Assembly: GCF_001014975.1 (NCBI RefSeq)
Contig: NZ_BBXA01000020.1
Span: 186,001-250,000, forward strand
DNA length: 64,000 nt
DNA from: Novosphingobium sp. MD-1
GTDB lineage: Bacteria > Pseudomonadota > Alphaproteobacteria > Sphingomonadales > Sphingomonadaceae
Direction of reading: 5' to 3'
A program made the position numbers and the translations under genes. Positions 39,915 to 48,453 of the stretch are shown piece by piece. A model generated the notes under the pieces. The model was not told the origin of the DNA. It saw only the letters and a program-made list of their open reading frames with translations, and did not search any database. Every line of letters starts with the position of its first letter. Position 1 is the stretch's first letter.

Positions 39915-41692
39915 CGCGCCTTCGGCTTCTTGTCGCGCGCGGCTGCGCGGTCGATGTCCTGCTGGTCCTTCGACGCCTGCGCCTTCAACTGCGGGTGGCG
40001 GCTGTAGAGGTACTTCTGCTGCCCGATGGTGAGCAGGTTGGACGTGATCCAGTAGATCAGCAGGCCCGCCGCGAACGGCGCCATCACGAACATCATGATC
40101 CACGGCATCATGCCCATGACCTGCTGCTGCGCCGGGTCCATCGCCGCCGGCTGGAGCTTGAACTGCAGCCACATGGTGATGCCGAGCAGGATCGCGAGGA
40201 TGCCGATGCCCAGGAAGCTGGGCGGATCGAACGGCAGCAGGCCGAACAGGTTCAGCACGTGCAGCGGATCGGGCGAGGAAAGGTCCTTGATCCACAGCAC
40301 AAACGGCTGGTGGCGCATTTCGATGGTCAGCACCAGCACCTTGTACAGCGCGAAGAACACCGGAATCTGCAGGAAGATCGGCAGGCAGCCGGCAAGCGGG
40401 TTGACGCCCTCCTGCTTGTACAGCGCCATCACTTCCTGCTGCTGCTTCTGCTTGTCGTCCTTGTAGCGTTCCTGGATCGCCTTCATCTTCGGCTGGATCG
40501 CGCGCATCGCCGCCATCGAGGCGAACTGGCGCTGCGCCACCGGGAACATCATGCCGCGCACGATCAGCGTAAGCAGGATGATCGCCACGCCAAAGTTGCC
40601 AACGGTGCGGAACAACGCATCGAGCAGCCAGAAGATCGGCTTTTCGAACCAGCGGAACCAGCCCCAGTCGATCGACAGCGACAGGTTGGTGATCCCCGCC
40701 TTCTCATAGCGTTCGAGCGTGGCGTTTTCCTTGGCCCCGGCGAACAGGCGTACGGTCTGGCTGGCCTGCTGCCCCGCCGCGACGGTGACCGGGTTATAAA
40801 GCAGGTCGGCGCGGAACAGGCCATCGCCCAGCGCGCGGAAATCGCCCTGCGCCTGCGTGCCGCCATCGGGAATCAGCGCGGAGAGCCAGTAGATGTCGGT
40901 AAAGCCGATCCAGTTCGGCTTGCCCTTGGGCGTGACCGTGCCCGTGCCGATCACGTCCTTGTAGTTGTTGCTGAAATCGACCGAACCATCGAACGCGCCG
41001 ATCGGCCCGGAATGCACGTTCCAGGTATCGAGGCTGGCGGTGCGGTCGGTCCGGTTGACGAGCGCGAAGGGGCGCACCACCACCGGCGCGCCACCCCCGT
41101 TGGCCACCGTCTGCGTGGCCGTGACCATATAAGCATCGTCGATCGCGTAACGGATCGCGAAGGTCTGCCCCGTCGGGTTGGTCCACTTGAGCGTGACCGG
41201 GGTCTGCTGCGTCAGCTTCCGGCCATCCGCCTGCCAGACCGTGTTGGCATCAGGGGCCTGCACGCCCTGCCCGACCCAGCCGAACTGCGCGAAGTGCTGC
41301 GCCGGCGTGCCGGCGGGCGAGAACAGGCGGACAGAGGCGCTGTCCTTGGCGATGGTCTCGCGATACTTGTTGAGCGTGAGGTCATCCAGCACACCGCCGA
41401 CGAGGTTGATCGAGCCCTTGACGCCCGGCGCCTCGATCGCGACGCGCTGCGACGAGGCGAGCGCGAGCTTGAGGTCCTGCTTTTCCAGCGCAACATCGGC
41501 GGGGTTGAGCAGGCCACCTTCGCGCGTCGGCTTGGCAGGCCGCGCATCCGCACCGGCCGGCGCCGGGGAAGCGCTGGCGCTAGCGACGGGCTTGGCAGGC
41601 TGCGGGAAGAAATACCGCGTGCCGAGATCCCAGCCGAGCAGCAGCAGGGCCGTGAGCGCCACCGCCCAGATCAGATTGCGCTGATTTTCCAC
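39911..41692 (-). CDS. yidC: membrane protein insertase YidC
   Basis: Inserts and folds inner-membrane proteins, alone or with SecYEG. It has 593 residues: an N-terminal signal anchor ([19 protein letters not shown]), a large periplasmic beta-sandwich domain (about 60-350), and the conserved five-helix insertase core (about 370-570) with [21 protein letters not shown] and the amphipathic coiled-coil loop. The basic tail ([19 protein letters not shown]) can bind ribosomes. The start is GTG at 41692 with GAGG upstream. The engB start overlaps its stop. Confidence 0.96.
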   Translation of the reverse strand: MENQRNLIWAVALTALLLLGWDLGTRYFFPQPAKPVASASASPAPAGADARPAKPTREGGLLNPADVALEKQDLKLALASSQRVAIEAPGVKGSINLVGGVLDDLTLNKYRETIAKDSASVRLFSPAGTPAQHFAQFGWVGQGVQAPDANTVWQADGRKLTQQTPVTLKWTNPTGQTFAIRYAIDDAYMVTATQTVANGGGAPVVVRPFALVNRTDRTASLDTWNVHSGPIGAFDGSVDFSNNYKDVIGTGTVTPKGKPNWIGFTDIYWLSALIPDGGTQAQGDFRALGDGLFRADLLYNPVTVAAGQQASQTVRLFAGAKENATLERYEKAGITNLSLSIDWGWFRWFEKPIFWLLDALFRTVGNFGVAIILLTLIVRGMMFPVAQRQFASMAAMRAIQPKMKAIQERYKDDKQKQQQEVMALYKQEGVNPLAGCLPIFLQIPVFFALYKVLVLTIEMRHQPFVLWIKDLSSPDPLHVLNLFGLLPFDPPSFLGIGILAILLGITMWLQFKLQPAAMDPAQQQVMGMMPWIMMFVMAPFAAGLLIYWITSNLLTIGQQKYLYSRHPQLKAQASKDQQDIDRAAARDKKPKAR

Positions 41693-41769
41693 TCTGCCTC
41701 GCGTTCTTGTCTTTGCTTGCCTTGCAGGAAGATGCCCGGTGGACCATGCGACCGCCGGAACATCGCGTC

Positions 41770-41982
41770 TCAGGGCACCGGATCGTAGCCGTGGCCGCCC
41801 CAAGGGTGGCAGCGCAATAGCCGCTTCGTCGCCAGCCAGCCACCCCTAATCGCGCCGTGCTTCTCGACCGCCTCGATCGCGTATTGCGAGCAGGACGGCA
41901 TGTAGCGGCAGGAGGGCGGAAGCACCCGCGAAGGGCCAAGCTGCCAGCCCCGCGCGATCAGGATGAGCAGGCGTTTCATCAT
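41770..41982 (-). CDS. yidD: membrane-protein insertion efficiency factor YidD
   Basis: A short (70 residues) basic protein that assists YidC-dependent insertion. The family block [17 protein letters not shown] with its two conserved Cys-containing turns is present, followed by [24 protein letters not shown], the characteristic end. It starts inside the rnpA stop region (ATG at 41982; rnpA ends 41979), so translation is coupled. Confidence 0.95.
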   Translation of the reverse strand: MMKRLLILIARGWQLGPSRVLPPSCRYMPSCSQYAIEAVEKHGAIRGGWLATKRLLRCHPWGGHGYDPVP

Positions 41983-42419
41983 GGCCGGCGCTCTTTGCCG
42001 CCCGTTGCCTTGCCATCTGCCGCCTTGCCGCCGCGGGAGCGCCGGCGTGGCGGATCGCCCTTGCCGGCGGCGGCCCGTGCCAGCGCCTGCGCCAGTTCCT
42101 GCCGCAGCAGCGCGAAATCCCGCTCGACCCCGCCTTCGCGGCCGATCAGCACGTGGTCCGCGCCGGGCACGCCAATGGCCGGGAGCGCGTCGCGCAGCAG
42201 TTCACGGAACCGGCGTTTCATGCGGTTGCGGACCACCGCGTTGCCGATCTTCTTGGTGACCGTAACGCCGAACCGCATCGCCCCTTCGGGGTGCGAAACG
42301 GGGTTCACCAACAGCACGAATCCGGGCCTTGCGACCCGGATCCCGCGATTGGCTGCCAGGAAATCCGCACGCTTCGCCAGCGTGGCGGGCTGCTTGCGCG
42401 GAACAGCCGGACCGGGCAC
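41979..42419 (-). CDS. rnpA: ribonuclease P protein component
   Basis: Protein subunit of RNase P, which matures the 5' end of tRNAs. The RNA-binding RNR motif is [28 protein letters not shown] (seen as [18 protein letters not shown]). The start [19 protein letters not shown] is normal for alphaproteobacteria. I chose a GTG at 42419, giving 146 residues, because no ATG exists between the rpmH stop and the core. The C-terminal tail after residue 115 is long and basic ([17 protein letters not shown]). It follows rpmH by 38 bases. Confidence 0.9.
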   Translation of the reverse strand: MPGPAVPRKQPATLAKRADFLAANRGIRVARPGFVLLVNPVSHPEGAMRFGVTVTKKIGNAVVRNRMKRRFRELLRDALPAIGVPGADHVLIGREGGVERDFALLRQELAQALARAAAGKGDPPRRRSRGGKAADGKATGGKERRP

Positions 42420-42457
42420 GTCAGCCCGGATGCCGTCCGCGCAAGTCCGGTCGGCGA

Positions 42458-42592
42458 TCAGGCCGAAAGGTTCTTGCGGCCGCGGGCGCGGCGCGCGCGC
42501 AGCACCTTGCGACCACCGACAGTGGCGGTGCGGGCGCGGAAACCGTGACGGCGGGCACGCACGAGGCGGCTGGGCTGGAAAGTGCGCTTCAT
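42458..42592 (-). CDS. rpmH: 50S ribosomal protein L34
   Basis: The 44-residue L34 protein, complete: [20 protein letters not shown] and then [20 protein letters not shown]. First gene of the operon rpmH-rnpA-yidD-yidC-engB. The 205 bases to the divergent kinase gene at 42798 should contain its promoter. Confidence 0.98.
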   Translation of the reverse strand: MKRTFQPSRLVRARRHGFRARTATVGGRKVLRARRARGRKNLSA

Positions 42593-42797
42593 CGCTAAAC
42601 TCTTCTCGCTCGAATCTGCAAAAGGACACCGCCGCCGCAAGCGACGGGCCGGAATCAGAGGGCGGCCGATACGCAAGCATGGCCCGCGCGTCAAGCATTC
42701 CCGCGCATCATGGCCGCTGACGGCGCCATCCATGGCCCGCCCCATCAGCCGCATGGCCGCTATTGTAGCGCCATCCGCGTTCCGTTAGGCCCTGTCC

Positions 42798-44147
42798 ATG
42801 GGTTCAGCGCCAAATCCCCAAACCGCCCCGATCGGCATCACCTCCCCGCCGGGCGGCGGCAGATGGCGCCGCAATGCGCCGCGCACGTCGGTCTTCGCCT
42901 TGTTCGGCGTGGTCGCTCTGGCGCTTCTGGGCGCTTTCGTCCTGATCTTCGCGACCGTGGAGGCAGAACGGATCCAGCGCAGCCAGGCCGCGCGCACTTC
43001 GACCGTTCTGGTCGCCCTCAATGGCGTCGTGGGTGCCACGCTCAACGGAGAAACGGCCCAGCGCGGCTATTTCATCACCTATGACAAGCGCTACCTCGCC
43101 CCCTACTGGCGCGGACAGAAGGCCTACGAGACGGAGATCGCGCGGGTGCGGTCCAGCCTAGGGGCAGAGGCCACGCAACAACAGACGGAACTGGTCGACG
43201 AGATCGAGCGGCTGGGCGATGCCAAGTGGGCCGAAATGGGCGCGACAGTAACGCTGGTGGCCAGAGGCGAGATCGCCGCGGCGCATGCCCGCATTCTCAG
43301 CGACGAAGGGCAACTCGCCATGGACGGGCTGCGCGAGGCGGTCGGACGCCTGGAGACGGTGGAGCGCGCGAGGCTGGCGGACGCCAGCCACCGCGCCGCG
43401 CGCACCGAAGCGCGGATCGTGCCGCTGCTGTCGCTGCTGTTCGCGGTGATCGTCTGCGCGCTGGCGCTGGGTCTGTGGCAGACGGTGCGTATGAGCCGCG
43501 CCGAGGCCGCCGCCGCCAATGCCGAAGCGATCGCGGAGGCGCGTGACCGTGCCGACCTGCTCGCCAAGGAACTGAACCATCGCGTGAAGAACCTGTTCGC
43601 GGTGATTCTGGCGGTGGTGAAGATGTCGGCGCGGGGCGATACCGCTGCCGCGCCCGCGGTGGACCGGATCAGCAAGCGCATCCATGCCCTCGTCACCGCG
43701 CACGACGTGACGCAGGGTGGCGACGGCGCGGAGGCCGATTCGCGGGTCGACCTGGCCGACCTGATCGGCAAGACGATCGCGCCCTACCGTTCCTCTGGCG
43801 AACGCTGCGTGCTCGATGGTCCGGCCCTGGCCATTGACGGGCGACACGCCATGCCGCTGGGCCTGGTGCTGCACGAAATGGTGACCAATGCGGTCAAGTA
43901 CGGCGCATGGGCGCGCGCCGGGGGGCTGCTGGAAGTTCGCTGGCAGGATGTGGACGGCCGCGTGCGGCTGGTCTGGCGCGAGGAAAGCGAGAACGCCCCG
44001 CCGCCGCCCGAAGGCGGCAAGCCGGAACGCGAAGGCTTTGGATCGATGCTGATGCGCAGCTCGGCCCGCCAGCTCGGTGGCACCATCGAACGCCGCTTCG
44101 AGACGGCCGGCATCGTGATCGAGATCGACTTCCCCAGGGTGGGCTGA
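42798..44147 (+). CDS. HWE/HisKA_2-type sensor histidine kinase with CHASE3 domain
   Basis: A 449-residue membrane kinase. A membrane helix at about 33-55 (ALFGVVALALLGAFVLIFA), a periplasmic CHASE3-like domain (about 56-210; NGETAQRGYFITYDKRYL is characteristic), a second helix (IVPLLSLLFAVIVCALALGL), then the kinase core. Phospho-acceptor H261 is in ELNHRVKNLFAVI, the hallmark of HWE/HisKA_2 kinases, and the ATPase has LHEMVTNAVKYGAW. Such kinases often act on PhyR-type general stress regulators in alphaproteobacteria, but no phyR, nepR or ecfG is next to it. A hairpin at 44153 follows. Confidence 0.9.
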   Translation: MGSAPNPQTAPIGITSPPGGGRWRRNAPRTSVFALFGVVALALLGAFVLIFATVEAERIQRSQAARTSTVLVALNGVVGATLNGETAQRGYFITYDKRYLAPYWRGQKAYETEIARVRSSLGAEATQQQTELVDEIERLGDAKWAEMGATVTLVARGEIAAAHARILSDEGQLAMDGLREAVGRLETVERARLADASHRAARTEARIVPLLSLLFAVIVCALALGLWQTVRMSRAEAAAANAEAIAEARDRADLLAKELNHRVKNLFAVILAVVKMSARGDTAAAPAVDRISKRIHALVTAHDVTQGGDGAEADSRVDLADLIGKTIAPYRSSGERCVLDGPALAIDGRHAMPLGLVLHEMVTNAVKYGAWARAGGLLEVRWQDVDGRVRLVWREESENAPPPPEGGKPEREGFGSMLMRSSARQLGGTIERRFETAGIVIEIDFPRVG

Positions 44148-44152
44148 CAGGA

Positions 44153-44180
44153 ACGGCTTCCCCAACCCGGGGGAAGCCGT
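44153..44180. terminator. hairpin between convergent kinase and Cdc48-like gene
   Basis: ACGGCTTCCCC (44153-44163) and GGGGAAGCCGT (44170-44180) form a perfect 11-bp stem with a 6-base loop, 5 bases past the kinase stop and 8 bases from the convergent stop. CCTTCC follows on the plus strand. A bidirectional terminator is likely, though T-runs are weak. Confidence 0.6.
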
Positions 44181-44188
44181 CCTTCCGG

Positions 44189-46501
44189 TTACCGGTGCTT
44201 GGCCTCGCGCGTGGACTGCACCATGCCGGGCGTGATGAAGCCCAGCGGCCCGGGTTCCATCGCGCGCTTCTTCAGTTCGCCTTTCATCCGGGCGTAGTCT
44301 TCCTCCATTTCCGGCGTCACCGTGGCGCGCGAATGTTCGAGCGCATCGGCGAAATCGGCGGCGTTGACCGTTTCCACCCCGCCGCCCGCGCGGCGAATGG
44401 CGTTCAGGCCGGCGCGGCGCACCACGTCTTCCAGATCGGCGCCGGTGAAGCGCTCGGTCTCCGCCGCGATGCGATCGAGATCGACATCGCCGGCCAGCGG
44501 CATCGCCTTGGTGTGGATGCGCAGGATGCGCGCCCGCCCCTCGGCGCTGGGCGTGCCAACATAGACCAGCTCGTCGAAACGGCCGGGGCGCAGCAACGCC
44601 GGATCGACCAGGTTGGGCCGGTTGGTGGCGCCGATCAGCACCACCGACTGCAATTCCTCCAGACCGTCCATCTCCGCCAGGATGGTATTGACCACGCGCG
44701 CCGTCACCTGCGGTTCACCCACCCCGGTGCCGCGCGCGGGAACCAGGCTGTCGATCTCGTCGATGAACACCACGCAGGGCGCCACCTGCCGCGCGCGGGC
44801 AAACAGCTTGGCGATCTGCTGTTCGCTTTCGCCGTACCACTTGCTGAGCAGGTCGGAGGATTTGATGGCGATGAAGTTCGCCTCCGCCTCCTTGGCCACC
44901 GCCTTGGCCAGCAGCGTCTTGCCGGTACCCGGCGGGCCATAGAGCAGGAAGCCCTTGGCCGGCCGGATGCCGAGGCGGTGGAACGCTTCGGGCGTCTTCA
45001 GCGGCAGTTCCACGCCTTCGCGCAGCTTGTCCTGCGCCTCGTCGAGCCCACCGATGTCGCTCCAGCCGATCGTGGGCGCCTGCACCATGACCTCGCGCAT
45101 CGCGCTCGGCTGCACGCGCTTGAGCGCCTGGACGAAATCGTCGCGCTCCACGCGCAGCGCGTCGAGCACTTCGGGCGGGATCGTCTGCTGGTCGAAATCG
45201 AGCCGGGGCATGATCCGGCGCACTGCCTCGATCGCCGCCTCGCGCGCCAGCGCGGCAAGGTCGGCGCCGACAAAGCCGTGCGTGGTCCGCGCCAGTTCGC
45301 GCAGATCGACATCCTCCGCCAGCGGCATGCCGCGGGTGTGGATGCCCAGGATCTCCCGCCGGCCGCTCTCGTCGGGCACGCCGACCACGATCTCGCGGTC
45401 GAACCGGCCGGGCCGGCGCAGCGCCTCGTCGATCGCGTCGGGCCGGTTGGTCGCGGCGATGACGACGAGGTTGGACCGCGCCTGCAGCCCGTCCATCAGC
45501 GTCAGCAGCTGCGCGACCAGCCGCTTCTCCGCCTCGCCATGCACTTCGCTACGCTTGGGCGCGATCGAATCGATCTCGTCGATGAAGATGATCGAGGGCG
45601 CGTTCTTGGTCGCCTCCTCGAACACCTCGCGCAGGTGCTTCTCGCTCTCGCCATAGGCCGAGCCCATGATTTCCGGGCCGTTGATGGTGAAGAAGCTGGC
45701 ATCGCTTTCGTTGGCGACGGCGCGTGCAAGCCGGGTCTTGCCGGTGCCCGGCGGGCCATGCAGCAGCACGCCCTTCGGCGGATCGACGCCCAGCCGCGTG
45801 AACAGTTCGGGATAGCGCAGCGGCAGTTCCACCATCTCGCGCAGCTGGCGGATGGTATCGCCCATGCCGCCCACGTCATCGTAGTTCACGTCGGCGCGGC
45901 TGCTGCGCGGTTCCTCGTATTCGGCGCGCAGTTCGACTTCGGTGTTCTCGTCGATGTGGACCACGCCCTTGGGCACGGTCGACACCACGGTGAGGCGGAT
46001 CTGCGTGAGCGCGAAGGCCGGCGCGTTGAGCATCTGGCGCAGTTGCGGCGGCATGTCGCCCCGGTTGACCTGCTGCTGCCCCGCCGTCGCGACGAGATCC
46101 CCGGTCACCAGCGGCCGACCGGCGAAATTGCGCTTGAGCGCGATGGCCGGCCCCTGCAGCCGCAGATCGCGCTGCGCCGGGGCAAAGACCACGCGCTGCG
46201 CCGGACGCGTTTCGATCTTGCGCACTTCGACGTGTTCGCCCGAACCGACATCGGCATTGGCACGCTGCAACCCGTCAAGCCGGATCACTTCCAGCCCCTC
46301 GTCTTCGGGGTACGGCAGTATCGCCCGCGCGGCCGTGCTGCGCTTGCCGGTGATCTCGATGACGTCGCCTTCGGTCACGCCGAGCTGGCCCATGACCGCG
46401 CGGCTGATCCGCGCGATGCCGTGGCCGCTTTCCTCCTGCCGGGCTCCGGCGACCTGAAGCCGCACGACCCTGGTGTCCTCGCGTGTCGCTATATCCGCCA
46501 T
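44189..46501 (-). CDS. Cdc48/VCP-like double AAA+ ATPase
   Basis: A 770-residue hexameric unfoldase candidate related to archaeal/eukaryotic Cdc48 (p97). Order: an N-terminal double-psi barrel plus four-stranded domain (about 5-190, starting RLQVAGARQEESGHGIARIS), AAA domain D1 with Walker A GPPGTGKT (Lys about 255) and Walker B IIFIDEIDSI, and AAA domain D2 with GPPGTGKT (Lys about 528) and VVFIDEIDSL. Both second-region arginine motifs (RPGRFD) are visible. Pore loop D2 reads SKWYGESE; D1 reads GSAYGESE. It ends in a basic tail. Such proteins are scattered in bacteria and their substrates are unknown. Monocistronic. Confidence 0.93.
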   Translation of the reverse strand: MADIATREDTRVVRLQVAGARQEESGHGIARISRAVMGQLGVTEGDVIEITGKRSTAARAILPYPEDEGLEVIRLDGLQRANADVGSGEHVEVRKIETRPAQRVVFAPAQRDLRLQGPAIALKRNFAGRPLVTGDLVATAGQQQVNRGDMPPQLRQMLNAPAFALTQIRLTVVSTVPKGVVHIDENTEVELRAEYEEPRSSRADVNYDDVGGMGDTIRQLREMVELPLRYPELFTRLGVDPPKGVLLHGPPGTGKTRLARAVANESDASFFTINGPEIMGSAYGESEKHLREVFEEATKNAPSIIFIDEIDSIAPKRSEVHGEAEKRLVAQLLTLMDGLQARSNLVVIAATNRPDAIDEALRRPGRFDREIVVGVPDESGRREILGIHTRGMPLAEDVDLRELARTTHGFVGADLAALAREAAIEAVRRIMPRLDFDQQTIPPEVLDALRVERDDFVQALKRVQPSAMREVMVQAPTIGWSDIGGLDEAQDKLREGVELPLKTPEAFHRLGIRPAKGFLLYGPPGTGKTLLAKAVAKEAEANFIAIKSSDLLSKWYGESEQQIAKLFARARQVAPCVVFIDEIDSLVPARGTGVGEPQVTARVVNTILAEMDGLEELQSVVLIGATNRPNLVDPALLRPGRFDELVYVGTPSAEGRARILRIHTKAMPLAGDVDLDRIAAETERFTGADLEDVVRRAGLNAIRRAGGGVETVNAADFADALEHSRATVTPEMEEDYARMKGELKKRAMEPGPLGFITPGMVQSTREAKHR

Positions 46502-46651
46502 GGCCCCTTTCCGTCCGAAACATTGCCTGATCCAGAGCTAGGAACCGGGCGATGCTTTTTCAAACGTCGAACGGAAGAAACGGTTGCAGGAAAAGCAACC
46601 GAAAGCCGGCGCACGCCCAAAGCGCCACCGCCGGGCGTGTCACGAGGACAA

Positions 46652-46712
46652 GAAAAAGCCCGACCGTTACCGACCGGGCTGAAAAGTTTTGGGAGAGGAT
46701 GCCTGAAAGGCA
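46652..46712 (-). ncRNA. putative trans-acting small RNA with anti-Shine-Dalgarno loop
   Basis: On the minus strand a compact unit of about 61 bases is visible. It begins with a TGCCT-TTC-AGGCA hairpin (46712-46700), has an unpaired CCTCTCCC stretch that could pair with ribosome binding sites, and ends with an AGCCCG...CGGGCT hairpin (46680-46657) followed by five T. A -35 (TTGCAC, 46746-46741) and a poor -10 (CATACG, 46723-46718) with a 17-base spacer lie just upstream. The layout resembles alphaproteobacterial suhB/MmgR (alpha-r8) small RNAs, but I cannot confirm the family without a covariance search. Confidence 0.6.
46653..46680 (-). terminator. intrinsic terminator of the putative small RNA
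   Basis: AGCCCG (46657-46662) pairs with CGGGCT (46675-46680); on the minus strand the stem is followed at once by TTTTT CTT. It is the clearest T-run terminator in this window and has no annotated gene upstream on its strand within 240 bases, which argues for a small transcript. Confidence 0.75.
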
Positions 46713-46860
46713 GTTTTCGTATGCCTAGCAAACAAAAATTGTGCAAGTGCGAAACAGTCAACTACAATTGCAAAAACTGCAATATGACTGTTTTCTATAC
46801 GCTTTCCTGATCGCTTTCCGTAACTATGCGTAGCAAATGCGTGTCATTTCGGGAGCACGA
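46690..46860. other. AT-rich intergenic island
   Basis: The 401-base gap 46502-46902 between two divergent minus-strand genes is unusually AT-rich from about 46690 to 46860, while 46502-46650 has ordinary composition and nothing I recognise. The island holds a near-perfect direct repeat, ATGCCTAGCAAA (46721-46732) and ATGCGTAGCAAA (46826-46837), besides the small RNA and the inverted repeat listed separately. It may be a promoter and operator region. A 29-codon Cys-rich frame exists here but is not convincing. Confidence 0.5.
46754..46791. promoter_or_regulatory. nested inverted repeat upstream of the small RNA promoter
   Basis: ACAGTCA (46754-46760) pairs with TGACTGT (46785-46791), and inside it ATTGCA (46767-46772) pairs with TGCAAT (46778-46783). 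It sits about 8 bases beyond the predicted -35 on the minus strand, a usual place for an activator or repressor site. It could also form a hairpin in RNA from either strand. Confidence 0.5.
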
Positions 46861-46902
46861 ATACCACCGGCCGCCGCAATGCTGCAATGCAACCGCAACC
46901 GG

Positions 46903-47418
46903 TCAGCGCCCGCGCGCGCAGCCCCGCTCGATGTCCGGCCCGATCTCGCGCGTCACCGCGTAAGGGTACACGCGATCGGACATGCCATCGCTGCATGGCC
47001 CGGCGGCGATGCGCAGGGTCAGCGGCTTGCCGTCGAGCGTGCCGGCAAATTCGACGAAATCAGACCCGGCGCGCCGGGTTACGGTGATTTTCGCGCCGGC
47101 CGGGAAATCCGGCGTGGAATACGTCAGGGCCGTGCCGTCGATGTCCGCCCCCCAGAACGGTTCGGTGCCGGTGGCGCGCAGCCGGGCGGGCAAGGCCAGC
47201 GTATCGGCCGCAACAGTCCCGGCATGGCCCGGACCGGAACGGGGTGACTCGACCGCGACAGAGGGCGATGCCACGATGGCGATGGCCGCATCGGTTGCAC
47301 CGCCCTGGCCGGTATCGTCTTCGGGCTCTGGCGCGGCATTCCGGCAACCCGTAACCAGCGCGCCGGCCAGCCCCGTCAGCACCAATGCCCTGAAGATGCG
47401 CCGCACGGACACGACCAT
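46903..47418 (-). CDS. COG3650-type lipoprotein
   Basis: A 171-residue lipoprotein: basic start, hydrophobic stretch and lipobox VTGC (Cys 25). An Ala/Ser-rich spacer follows and the conserved domain covers about 80-165: RATGTEPFWGADIDG, then LTYSTPDF and CSDGMSDRVYPYAVT. This matches the uncharacterised COG3650 family, related in layout to HslJ/META-type and lysozyme-inhibitor-like envelope proteins. A function in envelope stress is possible only by analogy. It lies alone on the minus strand upstream of the AT-rich island. Confidence 0.8.
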   Translation of the reverse strand: MVVSVRRIFRALVLTGLAGALVTGCRNAAPEPEDDTGQGGATDAAIAIVASPSVAVESPRSGPGHAGTVAADTLALPARLRATGTEPFWGADIDGTALTYSTPDFPAGAKITVTRRAGSDFVEFAGTLDGKPLTLRIAAGPCSDGMSDRVYPYAVTREIGPDIERGCARGR

Positions 47419-47489
47419 GGTTTCCCGACCACTTGCAGAAAGGCCGGAAACCTAGCCGCAATGCCTCGGGCGCGCCAGTCGGCCGGCGA

Positions 47490-48269
47490 TCAATGCGCCA
47501 GAAGCAATGGAATCAGCGACCGGTCGAGCAGGGCGCGCGAAACCCCGCCCAGCAACAGTTCGCGCAACCGGCTGTGCCCGAACACCCCCATCACGATGAG
47601 TCCGGCGCCCAGATTGCGCGCCGTCTCCTCGATCGTGGCCGCGATCGTCCCCTTGGGCTCCACCGCGTGAACCTCGGCGGTCACGCCATGCCGCGAAAGG
47701 TAGCGCGCCGCATCGGCGGCGGGGAAATCCTCCGATTTCTCCCGCACGGTAACGATGTGGACCTGGCTGGCCAGCCGCAGCAGCGGCAACGACGCACGCA
47801 GCGCGTTCGCCGCCTCATGGCCGCCATCCCATGCCACGACAGCCGGACCATCGAACACGAGCATCGGCACGCCCTTGGGCAGGGCCAGAACCGGGCTGCG
47901 CACGCCGACGGCGATTTCTTCAAGCGCCGGCTCGTCCAGACTGGCCACTATGACATCGGTAAAGCGCGATGCCGCGGCGACGCCTTCCACGCGGCCATTG
48001 TCGACGATTTCCACGTCGAAAGGCACGTCCTGCGGCGCGAGGCGCGCCTCGAGATCGGCCGCGCGCCTTTCATCCGCCTCCCGCACCTCGGCGATGGCGG
48101 CGGCGGAAAGGGTCGCACCGCCGAACGGTTCCCACACGGCCATCTGGGCAAACGGCGTGGCGATCTGGAACGTGACGTGCCCGTTCACCACACGGGCCAG
48201 GGCCAACGCTGTTTCGACCCGGTCGTCCAGCGTGGACGACGAATCGACGGGGCAAAGAATGGAGCGCAT
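47490..48269 (-). CDS. tandem universal stress protein
   Basis: A 259-residue protein with two UspA-like domains (about 1-130 and 150-259). The second ends with GAGLIVMGVFGHSRLRELLLGGVSRALLDRS, containing the G-x2-G-x9-G-S/T-like nucleotide-binding pattern; the first is more degenerate and may not bind ATP. It starts MRSILCPVDSSSTLDDRV and has GGAGG upstream. Expected in cytoplasm, induced by stress or starvation in known relatives. Confidence 0.88.
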   Translation of the reverse strand: MRSILCPVDSSSTLDDRVETALALARVVNGHVTFQIATPFAQMAVWEPFGGATLSAAAIAEVREADERRAADLEARLAPQDVPFDVEIVDNGRVEGVAAASRFTDVIVASLDEPALEEIAVGVRSPVLALPKGVPMLVFDGPAVVAWDGGHEAANALRASLPLLRLASQVHIVTVREKSEDFPAADAARYLSRHGVTAEVHAVEPKGTIAATIEETARNLGAGLIVMGVFGHSRLRELLLGGVSRALLDRSLIPLLLAH

Positions 48270-48453
48270 AGGGATCCTCCTTCAGTGTTGCCTTGTGACT
48301 CGCAGCATCGGCCCGCCCGCGCCATGATCCAAGTCAAATCGGATCGATGCGGCGCCGCTTGCCGTGCGGCGCGTGCGCGTCCATGGTCCCGCCGCGAACC
48401 CGGAGCAGGGGCCCGGAACCGGGGCCCGGGACAGGGTACATGAGGGAGCAGGC

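Noticed and set aside
43907..46810. 967-codon open frame on the plus strand
   Set aside because: It covers the kinase end and runs antisense to the Cdc48-like gene; the sequence is His/Arg/Gln-rich without domains.
46721..46810. 29-codon frame with four Cys (KLCKCETVNYNCKNCN)
   Set aside because: The CxC and CxxC pattern is attractive, but there is no ribosome site before the ATG and the region is better explained as the promoter and dyad of the minus-strand small RNA. It would merit revival if ribosome footprints were found.
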